From positions 3,286,001 through 3,350,000 of the forward strand of contig OZ241882.1 in the NCBI GenBank assembly GCA_965203255.1: a stretch of 64,000 nt of DNA, read 5' to 3'. This stretch comes from JAPOUP01 sp965203255 (GTDB taxonomy: Bacteria; Pseudomonadota; Alphaproteobacteria; Rhodobacterales; Rhodobacteraceae). Each line of letters begins with the position of its first letter. The stretch's first letter is position 1. A model generated the notes under the pieces. The model ran no database searches and was not told the origin of the DNA. It saw nothing but the letters and a program-made list of their open reading frames with translations. This document shows positions 26,816 to 36,489 of the stretch, piece after piece. Position numbers and translations under genes: made by a program.

Positions 26816-28249
26816 TCACGGCGAGCCAGACCTGACCCGCATTTTCCAGGGTCCCGTCGTGCCCCCTCCCTTGAAAGGGTCCGTCGGGTCTTTGAAAGGG
26901 GACGGCTCCGGCGGCGTCCAGCCATCGCCGTCCTTTTTGCCGGTCCCCCCGGACGCCTTCGGTCCTGGTTGCGCCCCTGTCCGGGCGCGCATTCTTTCGA
27001 GGTCGGACAGGACAAGGCCGTAAAGGATCAGATTGCCCTCATGAAGACCCTCGATGCTGCGTCTTATGTGTTCGAGTACTTCGGGATGGCTGGACAGCCC
27101 TTTCTCCCGCACCATTCCGGCCGCGCGAACAGGATCGAAGCCTTGGCGTGACCTTACCAGCTCCTGCACCGCGTTCCTGATGAAGTCGCGGTTCTCGAGG
27201 ATCGCGAGCGAGGGCGCGCTGGCGTGGACGGACGGCGACCAGTACCGGGATGCCGACTTCACGTAGGCCTCCACGAAGATCTCGCGTGCCAGGGAAACGT
27301 CCGCCATCTCGTAGATTCCCAACAGGCCGTCCACGTAGTCCCGGCGAGAAACTTCTAGAAAGGAAACCGGAGAGACCCCGGCTGCGAACAAGGGAATGTT
27401 CGCCGAAATCCTGGACGTCCGCTTGTTGCAATCCTCGAAAGCCTGGAGAAAAGGCAGATGGACCGTCAGGAAAAAGGCCTGCTCAAACGGATCCTGGATC
27501 ATGGCGGCTTTGGAGACCATCATCTCGAAAACCTCCCTGATCCTATGAGGGTTGTTGAGCGGCCTGTAGGCCGAGTCCCCGATCATGACCGGGTGGGTGC
27601 GCAAGGCACCTTCCCACATCGGGTCGTCCAGGAGTTCGGACGAAACCAGCGCATGGATGTTTCGAAGGGTCATCGCCGAGATGGCGGGCACGTCCGGATT
27701 CGGGCAGATATACTCGATGGCGGCGCGGTGGTTGAGAATCATCACGGCCTCTTCCCGGGTCCGGCCTTCCGCCTCCTCGCCGAATTTCATCAGGCGTTCG
27801 GTCTCCGCCAGGGAATAGGTGTTACCCTCGAGGCTGGACGATTTCCATGACAGATCCACGAGAAATCGTTTCAGGACACGTTCGTCAGCCGGGCCGGAAA
27901 ACCCGGCGGGCGGCGTTCCTGCCTGTCTTAACCGACTCCGGTCGCGCTCGCCCAGAAAGAACGTCCTGTTCGGAACGTAGTCTTCGAGGAAGGACATGTC
28001 GTATTCCGTCGTCCTGCGGCGCTCCCAAGGCGTCTCCAGATGTCGACGTACGGCAGCGGGGCCTTGCAGGAACCAGCGCGAGGAGGGACCAGCGCCCGAG
28101 ACCGTCACGAAACCGTCGGCCTGAAGCGCCTTCAGGCTGTACCAGAAAGCCTGGCGGGTCATGTGGGGCGCGATCGCCTGACGGAGGTCTTCCGTGCTGG
28201 CCGGTCCCCGCGTCATGAGGAGCGCGAGGATCTTTTCCTTCCTGTTCAT
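26816..28249 (-). CDS. Fic-domain protein with N-terminal winged helix
   Basis: A 477-residue Fic protein, a family that transfers AMP or other phospho-groups to target proteins. Residues 1-60 look like a winged helix (ILALLMTRGPASTEDLRQAI). An autoinhibitory motif SSSLEGN is at 137-143, before the Fic core, as in class II Fic enzymes. The catalytic motif is HLPFLQAFEDCNKRTSR at 264-280 (catalytic His 264). The C-terminal tail is rich in Pro and Gly. AAGGTG precedes the ATG. No separate antitoxin gene is adjacent. It lies inside the mobile island. Confidence 0.88.
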   Translation of the reverse strand: MNRKEKILALLMTRGPASTEDLRQAIAPHMTRQAFWYSLKALQADGFVTVSGAGPSSRWFLQGPAAVRRHLETPWERRRTTEYDMSFLEDYVPNRTFFLGERDRSRLRQAGTPPAGFSGPADERVLKRFLVDLSWKSSSLEGNTYSLAETERLMKFGEEAEGRTREEAVMILNHRAAIEYICPNPDVPAISAMTLRNIHALVSSELLDDPMWEGALRTHPVMIGDSAYRPLNNPHRIREVFEMMVSKAAMIQDPFEQAFFLTVHLPFLQAFEDCNKRTSRISANIPLFAAGVSPVSFLEVSRRDYVDGLLGIYEMADVSLAREIFVEAYVKSASRYWSPSVHASAPSLAILENRDFIRNAVQELVRSRQGFDPVRAAGMVREKGLSSHPEVLEHIRRSIEGLHEGNLILYGLVLSDLERMRARTGAQPGPKASGGTGKKDGDGWTPPEPSPFKDPTDPFKGGGTTGPWKMRVRSGSP

Positions 28250-28261
28250 GGAGCACCTTTT

Positions 28262-28336
28262 TTTAACGATTCCCGTGTCTCACGTCCTTGTAAAAAAGGC
28301 AATTCCGTGAATGGTTAAACAGAAATTTAACGATTC
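28262..28336 (-). promoter_or_regulatory. Repeated operator-like sites upstream of the Fic gene
   Basis: GAATCGTTAAA (minus strand) occurs twice as an exact direct repeat, at 28262-28272 and 28326-28336, and an oppositely oriented GTTAAA lies at 28314-28319. They flank the likely promoter of the Fic gene, whose product has its own winged helix, so autoregulation is plausible. Confidence 0.45.
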
Positions 28337-28622
28337 ACTCCGGATGGCATGCACCCACCGGCGCGGCCGGGAACCCTTGCATATCCGCCCTTTCAATCCG
28401 TCCAGAAAGGTTCGGAACGTTCTCCGATGCATGTCAGTCCACCATCAGCAGGAAAACCGACCCGCGGTGCGGCCGGGGACTGGATTCGGGGCGGAACGGC
28501 AAAGCAGGGATCAAGGGACGGGTCTGGACGGTCGCCGCGCGGGCGTCAAGGGGATTTTCCGACTGGATTCCCCTGCCGGACAGCCGGATTCGGCTTTCCG
28601 ACGCCGGAAATCCGCAACTTTC

Positions 28623-28741
28623 GGTGGCAGGAATATGGTGTACCGGGATATTTTCTATCGCATGCAATCAATGGATTGAAAAATCCAGGGTGGCAGAAAT
28701 ATGATCGACAAGTGGCAAAAAATATGCCTGTCGCGACAACT
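28623..28741 (+). repeat. Right terminal repeats of the island
   Basis: GGTGGCAGGAATATG at 28623, GGTGGCAGAAATATG at 28689 and GTGGCAAAAAATATG at 28712, followed by the self-complementary TGTCGCGACA at 28729-28738. The last two copies are spaced 23 bp, as at the left end. Confidence 0.55.
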
Positions 28742-28761
28742 GGCCCTACGGATCAAGTCTG

Positions 28762-28995
28762 TCAGTTGCATCGGGTGACTGGTTGCGGGGGACCGACGAG
28801 GCCGCGCCGCGCCTTTTTCGTGCGCCCCGTCGAGGCTGTATCCCCTTCGCCGCCGTTCCACTGGAGCCCGCGCAGGACAGTCTTATGGTCACGGCCCGGT
28901 CGCCGGGCGACCGACGGATTCGACAGCCCGCTTTCCTTCAGCGCCTGTATCTGGCATCTTTGCCCGTGTGTCAGGTGGCGATGGCCCTTCGGCAT
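28762..28995 (-). pseudogene. IS30-family transposase N-terminal fragment
   Basis: The frame starts MPKGHRHLTHGQRCQIQALK and continues SGLSNPSVARRPGRDHKTVL, the helix-turn-helix of IS30 transposases. Only about 75 residues remain, with a degraded end and no DDE core. It lies just outside the right end of the mobile island and upstream of the DAO-type oxidase gene. Confidence 0.55.
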
Positions 28996-29174
28996 GGCAG
29001 TCCTCTCTCTTCAACAAAGGGACTATCGCCGCCTTCTGGCCGATTGGCGACATCATGCGACCGGAAAGCCGGTTTCTACTACAAATGGTGTTGCGCTTTA
29101 GGGTGGTGCGGGGGCGTCATGGCAAATCGAGAAAACTCACCGAACTCTTTCGTTGGGCTGAGGGGTCGCATGAA

Positions 29175-30266
29175 ATGACCAAGCCAAGAATTCTGATCGT
29201 TGGCGGAGGAATTCTTGGTGCAACCGCTGCCTGTCGGTTCTCGCTGATCCCAGCGGATGTGACATTGATCGATCCGATGATTGAAGAACAGAGCACCTCC
29301 CAAGGCTCGCTCGCCTGGCTGAATGTTTCGTCGACAGCGGATCCAGACTATGCGAAATTGCGCCTTGCATCCCTGCGCCTCTGGCATCGCCTGGCGAAGG
29401 AGCATCCAGACTGTCCGGTACGATTTCCGGGAGCACTTCACCTTGGAGCCAATCCGGACACAATCGAGGCGCATTCGGCACTAATGTGCGGATTGGGCTG
29501 GCCGACGCAGGTTCTTGATGCCAAAGAACTATCGAAGCGTATGCCAGGAATGGCAAACAGGATGAAAACGGCCCTACTGGCCAAGCAGGAGGGCACCGCC
29601 TATCCGGACCGGATTGTCGCGTGGATGCTTGACCGGGCTCAGTCATCCGGGGTGAACATCCTGCGGGGTCGCGTCTGCGCATTTCGGACGGAGGGCGACA
29701 TGGTATGTGGCGCTGAACTTCAGGACGGGGACCGAATTGAGTCCGACCTGACAGTCGTAACTGCAGGCAATGAATGCCGCAACCTGCTCGCCGAACTGGG
29801 CGTTGACCTGCCGCTTACGGGCAGCCCCGGCATCCTGATGCGCACGTCTCCAGCACAGGCTCGCATCCCTCACGTCATCGCTACACCTTGGCTTGACTTC
29901 TGGCAGGAAGATACCGGCGCAATACTGATGTCATCGTCTATCTCCAAGACTTCTGGCCTCGCGGACGACCTGATTGCCGAGGATGCTTTTTCGGTACTGG
30001 CAAGATTGTTCCCTGGAATTTCCGGATTGAGGATAACCCAGACCATCCGCCGCAGACGGCCGATTCCGGCAGATGGCTTTCCACTTGTCGGGTCAGTCGG
30101 ACCCAGAGGGCTATGGGTCGCCGCCACGCATAGCGGCATGACGCTTGCTCCGGTTATTTCGGAGGCACTTGCTGACCAGATTCTCAACCGGCCCGACCGG
30201 TACGGAATGGCTCCCTATCATCCCGACCGGAATATGGACGGTGATCACGAGAGAGCGGCGCTGTGA
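29175..30266 (+). CDS. FAD-dependent amine or D-amino-acid oxidase family protein (DAO)
   Basis: A 363-residue flavoprotein of the DAO fold, which also includes glycine, sarcosine and dimethylglycine oxidases. The dinucleotide-binding start is ILIVGGGILGATAA (residues 6-19), with a conserved GSLAWLNVSS segment and the C-terminal flavin part VAATHSGMTLAPVISE. Open frame extends to 28968, but ATG at 29175 gives the normal start, with GAGGGG ten bases upstream. The substrate is unknown; the nearby sarcosine oxidase and betC genes suggest an N-methyl or D-amino compound. Confidence 0.8.
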   Translation: MTKPRILIVGGGILGATAACRFSLIPADVTLIDPMIEEQSTSQGSLAWLNVSSTADPDYAKLRLASLRLWHRLAKEHPDCPVRFPGALHLGANPDTIEAHSALMCGLGWPTQVLDAKELSKRMPGMANRMKTALLAKQEGTAYPDRIVAWMLDRAQSSGVNILRGRVCAFRTEGDMVCGAELQDGDRIESDLTVVTAGNECRNLLAELGVDLPLTGSPGILMRTSPAQARIPHVIATPWLDFWQEDTGAILMSSSISKTSGLADDLIAEDAFSVLARLFPGISGLRITQTIRRRRPIPADGFPLVGSVGPRGLWVAATHSGMTLAPVISEALADQILNRPDRYGMAPYHPDRNMDGDHERAAL

Positions 30267-31592
30267 TTTACCTGGACCTAATCCAGTTAACTGCAGAAGA
30301 TTTCATGGCAAAGGCTCCAATCCGGATTCCGCAGGATTACCTGGCCAGACTGAAGCCGGCCGCAGATTCCGAGAATTGCGAACGCGCTCCATTTGTCCCA
30401 CAGTCCATGCGCGAAGACCAGTAAGCGGCAAAGATGATCGGCGGGCAATTGTCTCTTCTGTCTCTTCGAGAGGGAAAACGAACGAATTACCCGAAACCTC
30501 GACTGAGTCTATCAGGGACTGAGGCCCGCGGTGCTCAAATGTCTCGGTGAAACTGGCGATAGGTCCGATGAAATGATCGGTTGGTGTCAACTAACGGCTC
30601 TTGGTTCGACGACTACGGTCCACCTGCCCCGTGATGAAGTGCGAATCCTTTTGGCTGCGTCCTGGGTTTTTGGGGTTGCGTTTGACTGCGCTGCTACCTG
30701 ACGAACGTTTCAAGCGTTGAATGGAGCCTTACGATTCTTCGGTATCCCATCTGTTTGTAGCCCATTACGTTTCCAATCTGGCGCATCTCGGACTTCGGCT
30801 ACATCCATTCCTGGGAAGCTCCTGCAAGAAACCGAGGGATGCAGCCACATCCTGTGATGTGCCTCATCCACCGGTGGAGAAGCCGATGGGTCGCCGGAAG
30901 CGATCAAAGCGTGGCATTGCGCATTCGCTTTGATCCAACGCGCACCCGTGCGGGAGTGTTTCCCGGTCCACTCAGACTGATCGTTGAGTTTTCCATCGCG
31001 AACGACGCGGCGGCGAGGGTTGTCGACAGTTCCGAATGGAGGGTTGGGAGCAAGGCAGAATGGAGTTGCCAGCGGGCGGTCAGGCTTTCGTGGTTTTTTG
31101 ATACAGGTTTGCCAACACGGACGGTGCAGCGACGCCGGGCGCAGCGATGGTTCAGATGCGGACGCGAGGCGCGGACCCGCCTCGAAATCCGGGCCGTGCC
31201 CGCCTTGGTGAGTCCATGTGGAGGTGGTCGTAGCAGCACACGCGGAGTTCGCCATGGGGATTTCGCGGGCAACGCAGACAGGACCGCATGGGTGCCGCGC
31301 GCGCTCCTACGGCGGCACGAACCGGAGAGAAATACAAACCGAAAACCACATTGGACAAAGCAGGAAGGCAGGTTGTGAGCCGATCCGGATCCCGAAGGGA
31401 ACGACAGGACCAGGATTCAATGGTAACCAGAGCAACCTTCCCACATTGGAGCGCTCGAATGCGCCACGGACCGCGCCGGAAGTCGGCCCTGCCCAAGAGC
31501 GGCCAACAGCGTAGACCTGATTGAGCCCAAAGAAGCGTCGCCTATCCACATTCCGATGGCTGACGCAGCGGAGTCGACAGGAAAGTCCAGGT
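30267..31592. other. 1.3-kb stretch without a supported gene
   Basis: Frames up to 181 codons exist on both strands but overlap each other and show no family motif, ribosome site or host-like composition. It is probably decayed insertion-derived DNA between the DAO-type and TauE genes. No terminal repeat was found. Confidence 0.4.
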
Positions 31593-32327
31593 TCAGATGA
31601 CTTCTCGAATCAAAAGGATCAGGCCGGAGACAAACATCAGACCGACAATAAATCGACGGAACTGCCCGTCGCGCAGCCGCTTGAACACCGCAATGCCAGC
31701 CTGTGCAGACAGGACAGAAATTGGTATGGCAACCAGCAACAGAATCAGGACTTCCGCAGTATAGGTACCTTTTACGGCGAAAACCGCAGCCGTCAAACCC
31801 AGCACGGTGACATTGAATGTCTGTATCACCGCACGCGTTTCCGATTTCGTCCAGGCTTGCAGAGCGCACCACATCGTTGGGAGGGCACCCGAAAGTGACG
31901 CCGCGCCGCCAAGCACTCCGCCGAAGAAACCTACAGTGATATCGGCGACCGGCATAGGCCGATCCATTTGAGGTAGATTGCGCCGAACTATGAAGAAGCC
32001 CCCATATAGGAGCATGAAGCCCGCGACCACCAGCTTTAGAAGCCGGGGCTCAATGAGTGACAGTGCCGCAGCCCCGATCGGAATGCCGGGCAGCGCTGGA
32101 ATCACAAAGATCACAAGTCGCTTGAAATTGTCCCGAATTGCTCGGCGGACGAGGAGTATTCCCTGGAGCCCAGTAACCACAGAGACGACTACCGCTATGG
32201 CCACAGCCTGAATGGGAGGAAGGAACTGCAACCAGAATCCAAGCGCGAACATCGCCGTCCCGAATCCCGCCAGCCCATTCACGAACCCTCCGGAAGCGGC
32301 TCCCAGCACCAGGAATAGCCAGTTCAT
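31593..32327 (-). CDS. TauE/SafE-family permease
   Basis: A 244-residue membrane protein with about eight hydrophobic segments and two half-repeats. The first begins GGFVNGLAGFGTAMFALG and the second VGFFGGVLGGAASLSGALP, the TauE/SafE pattern. Members export sulfite, sulfoacetate or related anions across the inner membrane. It is 136 bp downstream of the deacylase gene, same strand. Choline-sulfatase 10 kb away releases sulfate, but a link between them is only inference. Confidence 0.82.
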   Translation of the reverse strand: MNWLFLVLGAASGGFVNGLAGFGTAMFALGFWLQFLPPIQAVAIAVVVSVVTGLQGILLVRRAIRDNFKRLVIFVIPALPGIPIGAAALSLIEPRLLKLVVAGFMLLYGGFFIVRRNLPQMDRPMPVADITVGFFGGVLGGAASLSGALPTMWCALQAWTKSETRAVIQTFNVTVLGLTAAVFAVKGTYTAEVLILLLVAIPISVLSAQAGIAVFKRLRDGQFRRFIVGLMFVSGLILLIREVI

Positions 32328-32463
32328 AGGCGTATGATACGTAATTCAGCCATTCTGAAACCGGAAAATGAGGCCGGTACCGGTTTTGGATTCACCCCAG
32401 ATGTTCCGGGCAACCCCGAAATCCGCCCTCAAACGCCGACCCGCCGACGCTCCTATCGGGCCA

Positions 32464-33510
32464 TTAATTGTCTGGGCGCGGAATGTGAGCCGAGTAGTCA
32501 TTGAGCGTGAAGAATAAAGTATCGCCAATTTTGCACAAAGCCGGTGTTCGTTTGCAGAAGACTACTCCGCCTTTATTGAAGAATAGTTCCTCCGGCGAAA
32601 GCCAAGGTTCCTTCAACGACCAAATAAGTCCGGCAAACTGGCTATCTGAAACGGTGTCACCCAGATTTACCCGAGGCTCAAACATGCCGTCCTTGCTTGC
32701 AAAGATATAGTTGTCCCCGGTCTGCATGGTCATGAAACGAACTTTATGTTCGGGAGGCGGAAGCTCTTCGTTTGTTGAGAGCACACCCAATTCGGCCAGA
32801 CAGCGCTTCATTCCGTTGAAGGCGAATGACCTGATCCAAGGGCGTATTTTGCCCGCGCCCCCGAGTTCGGTTGAAAGGTAGATGATGTCTTTGGGAAGCG
32901 CCTCGCCTGACAGAGTGGTCTCGTGAACGCGATCACCGATAATTCCAAGCGGCGCTCCGAACAGTTCAAGGAACTTCATTTGTAAAGCGTCCTTCTCGAC
33001 ATCGCCCATAAGGCGGATCTTGGCCGAGGGGTAGTGGTCGATCGACTTTCCGGCAGAATGCAGATCAAAGATCGCATCGCATCGGTCCAGCAGATGATTG
33101 GTTATGAACCAGGCAATCATCTCCGTTGGAGAGCCGTACTGGTTCCCGGGGAAAAGTCGGTTCAGATTTGCCTCTCCTGTCCAATCGATCGGCGAGGTTC
33201 GGCGTCCCGCGTAGAAGGCAGGGGCGTTGGCGGAAGGAAGGAAGATGATCTGTCCCGAAATATCGTAAGGTTCAAGCGTTTGATACAACTCGTTGCAGAT
33301 CGAGACTCCTTCGTATTCGTCGCCATGATTGGCGCCGATAATCATGGCCACCGGACCGTCGCCATTGCGGATCGACATTATCGGAACAGGCAGCCAACCG
33401 TATGCTGACCGGTCCGACGAGAATTGAATGCGAATGTATCCGTGGCGTTTTCCGGCAGCGTCCAGATCGATTTCGCAGGTCGGCGCCAAGCTGACTTTGA
33501 GGCAGGGCAT
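32464..33510 (-). CDS. Zn-dependent deacylase of the AstE/AspA family (DoeB-like)
   Basis: A 348-residue carboxypeptidase-fold hydrolase. The zinc ligands are visible as His62 and Glu65 (GANHGDEYEG) and His151 (FDLHSAG), with the substrate-binding NLNRLFPG. The family includes succinylglutamate desuccinylase, aspartoacylase and DoeB/EutE, which deacetylates N2-acetyl-diaminobutyrate in ectoine breakdown. Its ATG directly abuts the aminotransferase stop (TGA-ATG), so they form one operon. DoeB-like is my best guess because Ehu-type transport and EutA/EutD-like genes occur in the same region. Confidence 0.82.
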   Translation of the reverse strand: MPCLKVSLAPTCEIDLDAAGKRHGYIRIQFSSDRSAYGWLPVPIMSIRNGDGPVAMIIGANHGDEYEGVSICNELYQTLEPYDISGQIIFLPSANAPAFYAGRRTSPIDWTGEANLNRLFPGNQYGSPTEMIAWFITNHLLDRCDAIFDLHSAGKSIDHYPSAKIRLMGDVEKDALQMKFLELFGAPLGIIGDRVHETTLSGEALPKDIIYLSTELGGAGKIRPWIRSFAFNGMKRCLAELGVLSTNEELPPPEHKVRFMTMQTGDNYIFASKDGMFEPRVNLGDTVSDSQFAGLIWSLKEPWLSPEELFFNKGGVVFCKRTPALCKIGDTLFFTLNDYSAHIPRPDN

Positions 33511-34250
33511 TCAGTTCTCCCGATTCAAGGAATTTGACAGATAGCGGCGATAGGCGCGGCCAACCATTTCGATTCCGCGGCAGATACTCGCGGGTTCGGC
33601 AAAACTATAAGCCATGCGGAGGCAATTCCCCGGATCCTCGTTCGGATAGCTCAACGATCCCGGCGACACTTCCACGCCCTCTTCAATGGCAATCGCGGCT
33701 ACGGCCTCTGCGTCTGTGCCGTCAGGCAATGCAGCCCAAAGAAAGTACCCGCCTTCAGGCTCTTTCACCGCAGCCTCCGGGAGGTGTTCGGCCAAAGCGG
33801 CCATCATGATGTCACGGTGTTCGCGCATTTTGTTCGTGAGGTTAGCCACATGGTGGGCAATTTTGTTTGATCGCATCAATTGAACGACTATGCGTTGAGC
33901 AAAGGCATTCGACCCGCCATCGGTCTTTTGAAGCGCCATACGCCGAATGATTCCCGGATCGCCCAGTGCCCAGCCAACGCGCAAGCCCGGTGCCAGAATC
34001 TTTGAGACTGTGCCCAAAGCTATCACGTGGCCAGTATCATCCAATGCTTTGATGGGAGCTATCGGGTTGCCACAAAATCGAATCCGGCGGTAAGGATCGT
34101 CTTCGCAGATGATGAAATTATATTCCCGCGCAAGTTCAACCATCGCTCTGCGCCGCCGCAGCGAAGTGGTTAAGCCGGTCGGGTTGTGGAAATCAGGAAC
34201 GTCGAATAAAAGCTTGGGCAACGGCTCGTCGTTGGCTTTTAGGTACCTCA
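33511..34250 (-). pseudogene. PLP aminotransferase (class I), C-terminal fragment, IS-disrupted
   Basis: C-terminal 246 codons of a fold-type I aminotransferase. It has the core FDVPDFHNPTG, the acidic EDDPYRRIRF segment, the PLP-lysine region LGTVSKILAPGLRVGW and the C-terminal GYFLWAALP and NCLRMAYSF. The N-terminal part is at 35489-35939. Joining both parts across a single TCA (minus-strand TGA) restores a frame of 395 residues (…LEDKLRYLKAND…). The isolated fragment has a chance ATG at the IS boundary (34249-34251) but lacks the substrate-binding N-terminal part. Confidence 0.85.
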
Positions 34251-35488
34251 TACCAAACCAAATAAATAATCACCGATAGGCGTCCCGGATCTCACGGCAC
34301 CGCCCATTCCCTCGTGGTGATCCGCGTGACCTCCCCCTTCCGGCGGATGAAGGCGTCCCAGACATGCTCGACCACCTCCCTGACATGCTCCGCGCTTCCG
34401 AACACCCGGTTGGCGAAATGGCGGTGCTTCAGGACGGAGAACAGGGTCTCGACCGGGTTCAGCTCCGGGCTGTAGGGCGGCAGCCTGAGCAGGGAGACGT
34501 TGGCGGGGGTCACCAGGTCCCTCGACCGGTGCCAGCCCGCTCCGTCGAGGACCACCAGCGCGTGCCGTCCGGCGGGGACCCGCTCCCCGATCTCCCGGAG
34601 GTGCCGGTCCGTCTCCGCGGTGTTGGCCCTGCCGCACACATGCCCGACCGCGTCGCCGGTCTCGGGGCAGGCGGCGGAGAACAGGTACACGTATCCGTAC
34701 CGGTGGTCCCGCGCGACGCGTGGGCGCGTCCCCTTCCTCGCCCAGACCCTTGACAGCATGCCCTTCTGGCCGATGCGGGCCTCGTCCTGGAAGTACACCA
34801 GGACATCCTCCGGGGCGACGCCGTCGGGCACCGCCTCACGCGCCAACCGGACGGAATCCCTGCGGAATCCCTCCCGGGCGGCGGGGTCCGCCCTCGGGTG
34901 GACGGGCCGCGGGGACATGTGCCGGAAGCCCAGCCTCCGCACCAGCCGGCGCGCGCCCTCCAGCGTGTACGCCACCCCGAAGCTGTCCGCGATCCGCTTC
35001 CGGACGTCGGCGACGGTCCAGCGCGACGGCCCGCCCGCGTCGGGGTCCGGCCCCTCATCCAGCCACGACGCGACCTCCTCCGCCTGCCCGCTTTCCAGCT
35101 TCGGCGGCGCCCCCGGGCGGGCGGCGTCCCGCAGGCCGTCCAGGCCGTCGGCGTTGTACCGGACGATCCAGTCGCGGAGCGTCCGGGCGCCGACGCCTGC
35201 GCCGGAGGCCACCGCGGCCCTGGACAGCCCGTCCTCCATGACCAGGGCAATGGCGCGCATCCGGCGGCGGCAGTCGCGGAACCTGTGTTTCCGGGCCAGC
35301 TCCCGTAACTGACCGGGTGTGTGGTCGGTGCGCCGGACCATGACTTTCGCTGGCATGCCGTTCTCCTTCTGCCTGTTTCCCAGACACAGAATACAGGACG
35401 GCGGCACCGGTCACACGCAGAATATTGCCGTGTCACACAGCATGATGTTCAATCTTTGTTCTGGGTACATTATTAATTTGGTTTGGTA
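34251..35488 (-). mobile_element. IS630-type element in the aminotransferase gene, 3-bp TCA repeat
   Basis: Ends read inward TACCAAACCAAATAAATAAT (left) and TACCAAACCAAATTAATAAT (right). TCA flanks both sides at 34248-34250 and 35489-35491. Only a 3-bp duplication restores the host frame; the usual TA duplication would leave a stop. The element holds one intact transposase gene. Confidence 0.85.
34292..35356 (-). CDS. IS630-family transposase
   Basis: A 354-residue transposase. N-terminal helix-turn-helix domains (SRAAVASGAGVGARTLRDW) are followed by a DDE core: Asp in LVYFQDEARIGQKG, Asp in LVVLDGAGWHRS and Glu in PPYSPELNPVETLF. ATG at 35356 (MPAKVMVRR) is the likely start; the frame extends into the terminal repeat to 35407. 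It seems intact. It differs from the two other IS630 copies here in sequence and end repeats, so the three are separate arrivals. Confidence 0.88.
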   Translation of the reverse strand: MPAKVMVRRTDHTPGQLRELARKHRFRDCRRRMRAIALVMEDGLSRAAVASGAGVGARTLRDWIVRYNADGLDGLRDAARPGAPPKLESGQAEEVASWLDEGPDPDAGGPSRWTVADVRKRIADSFGVAYTLEGARRLVRRLGFRHMSPRPVHPRADPAAREGFRRDSVRLAREAVPDGVAPEDVLVYFQDEARIGQKGMLSRVWARKGTRPRVARDHRYGYVYLFSAACPETGDAVGHVCGRANTAETDRHLREIGERVPAGRHALVVLDGAGWHRSRDLVTPANVSLLRLPPYSPELNPVETLFSVLKHRHFANRVFGSAEHVREVVEHVWDAFIRRKGEVTRITTREWAVP

Positions 35489-35939
35489 TCAGTTTGTCTT
35501 CAAGCTCTGCGGTGTCAAATCCCTCGTCATCTTGCCCGATGTCAAGGAAACGCGCTTGGTGCGTCCGTATGATATGGACAGCGCTCATGTAGGTTGGACG
35601 GGTCACAATGACTTGATCGTCCGGTTCCACGAAAACCCGAAGTGCAAGGTCAAATGCGCTTTTTGCCCCATAGGTAATCAGGACGTTTTCAGGCTGGGCG
35701 GAAACCCCGTCCGCAGCAACGTATTCGCAGACTTCGATCCGCAGATCGTCGAGGCCCATCAGCGGGGCATATTGCATCGCCTCGGTTCGCAGCGGCCCAA
35801 CTGCTTCGGCAGCTTCGTGCCTTACATCGGGCAACAATGGCGGATAGGCGGCACCGCTGTTCAGCGAGACAGTCCCCGGAACATTGTCGAAAACCGACTT
35901 TCCGAGCGATTTCGCCCGCTCTGCATAACGAAACGCCAT
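35489..35939 (-). pseudogene. PLP aminotransferase, N-terminal fragment, IS-disrupted
   Basis: N-terminal 150 codons of the gene whose end lies at 33511-34250. It has the family features SLNSGAAYPPLLP, YAPLMGLDDLRIEVCEY and VLITYGAKSAFDLALR. ATG at 35939 is preceded by AGGGA at good spacing. Reading through the IS end adds an unrelated tail that stops at 35433. It would have been the first gene of the aminotransferase-deacylase-TauE operon, and the insertion should also be polar on the downstream genes. Confidence 0.85.
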
Positions 35940-36198
35940 TTGATCCCTGGCTTTCAGTTCCAGCCGTCCGAGCGGCCTTACTTACACTGCACGGTCAAGA
36001 GGGCACACCGTCCGGAATTCGTCGTCATCATGGGAGCCAGTGTGTTATCTGTTTTGGTCTTGCTGTCAATCGGCAAGTCGTCAGGAACTCGGTGTGTGGG
36101 AATTTTTTCGGACGACGCATGATATGGAACGCAGGGAGCGGCGACAGGGGGCAACTGAACAGCAAGAGCCGCTGAAAATCACTATTTGAACAGGCCCC

Positions 36199-36487
36199 GT
36201 GCCTGAACTCGTTATGGACGCCGCCGCGCCGACAGCACCGTTTACAGATCTTCGTGCGGAGAACGTTTGGTCCAAGACCCCGCTGGGGGAGAGTGAGCGA
36301 GAGGATTCATATCTCAATGACTGGCTGACGGAGTGCGACAACAAACTCGCGGTGATGGGTGAGCGGGTCGGCGAACTTGAGCGGCAGGTCGGTCGGAACA
36401 GCGGGAACTGCAGCAGGCGGCCGTCAAGCGACGGCATGAACAAGCCCAAGGCGAAGCCTGAGATGCGCAAGCCGAGGGCCCGTAAGC
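36199..36487 (+). pseudogene. IS66-family transposase N-terminal fragment
   Basis: The frame carries LERQVGRNSGNCSRRPSSDG and then MNKPKAKPEMRKPRARK, the well-known N-terminal block of IS66 transposases. It begins at a GTG at 36199 and is cut at 36488 by the third IS630 copy. No convincing continuation was found beyond the IS630 end at 37786, so it was already truncated. Confidence 0.65.
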
Positions 36488-36489
36488 TA

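Larger units (their letters stand above)
24391..28741. mobile_element. Composite island bounded by inverted multi-repeat ends (IS21-like)
   Basis: The left end (24391-24443) and right end (28741 back to 28689) read the same inward: TGTC near the tip, GGCATATTTT, and a second CATATTTCnGCCACC exactly 23 bp later. The right end has a third copy at 28623-28637. Repeated terminal sites of this kind are typical of IS21-type transposons. No istA or istB genes remain. Inside are an ISKra4 remnant, an IS630 copy and the Fic gene. Only a 3-bp ACT could be a target duplication, so the exact tips are uncertain. Confidence 0.5.

Noticed and set aside
30710..31378. Overlapping 179- and 181-codon frames on opposite strands
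   Set aside because: Neither has a ribosome site, a motif or sensible composition; the stretch is treated as non-coding.
34251..34252. TA as target duplication of the second IS630-type element
   Set aside because: Rejoining the aminotransferase gene across a single TA gives an in-frame stop; a TCA duplication restores it exactly.
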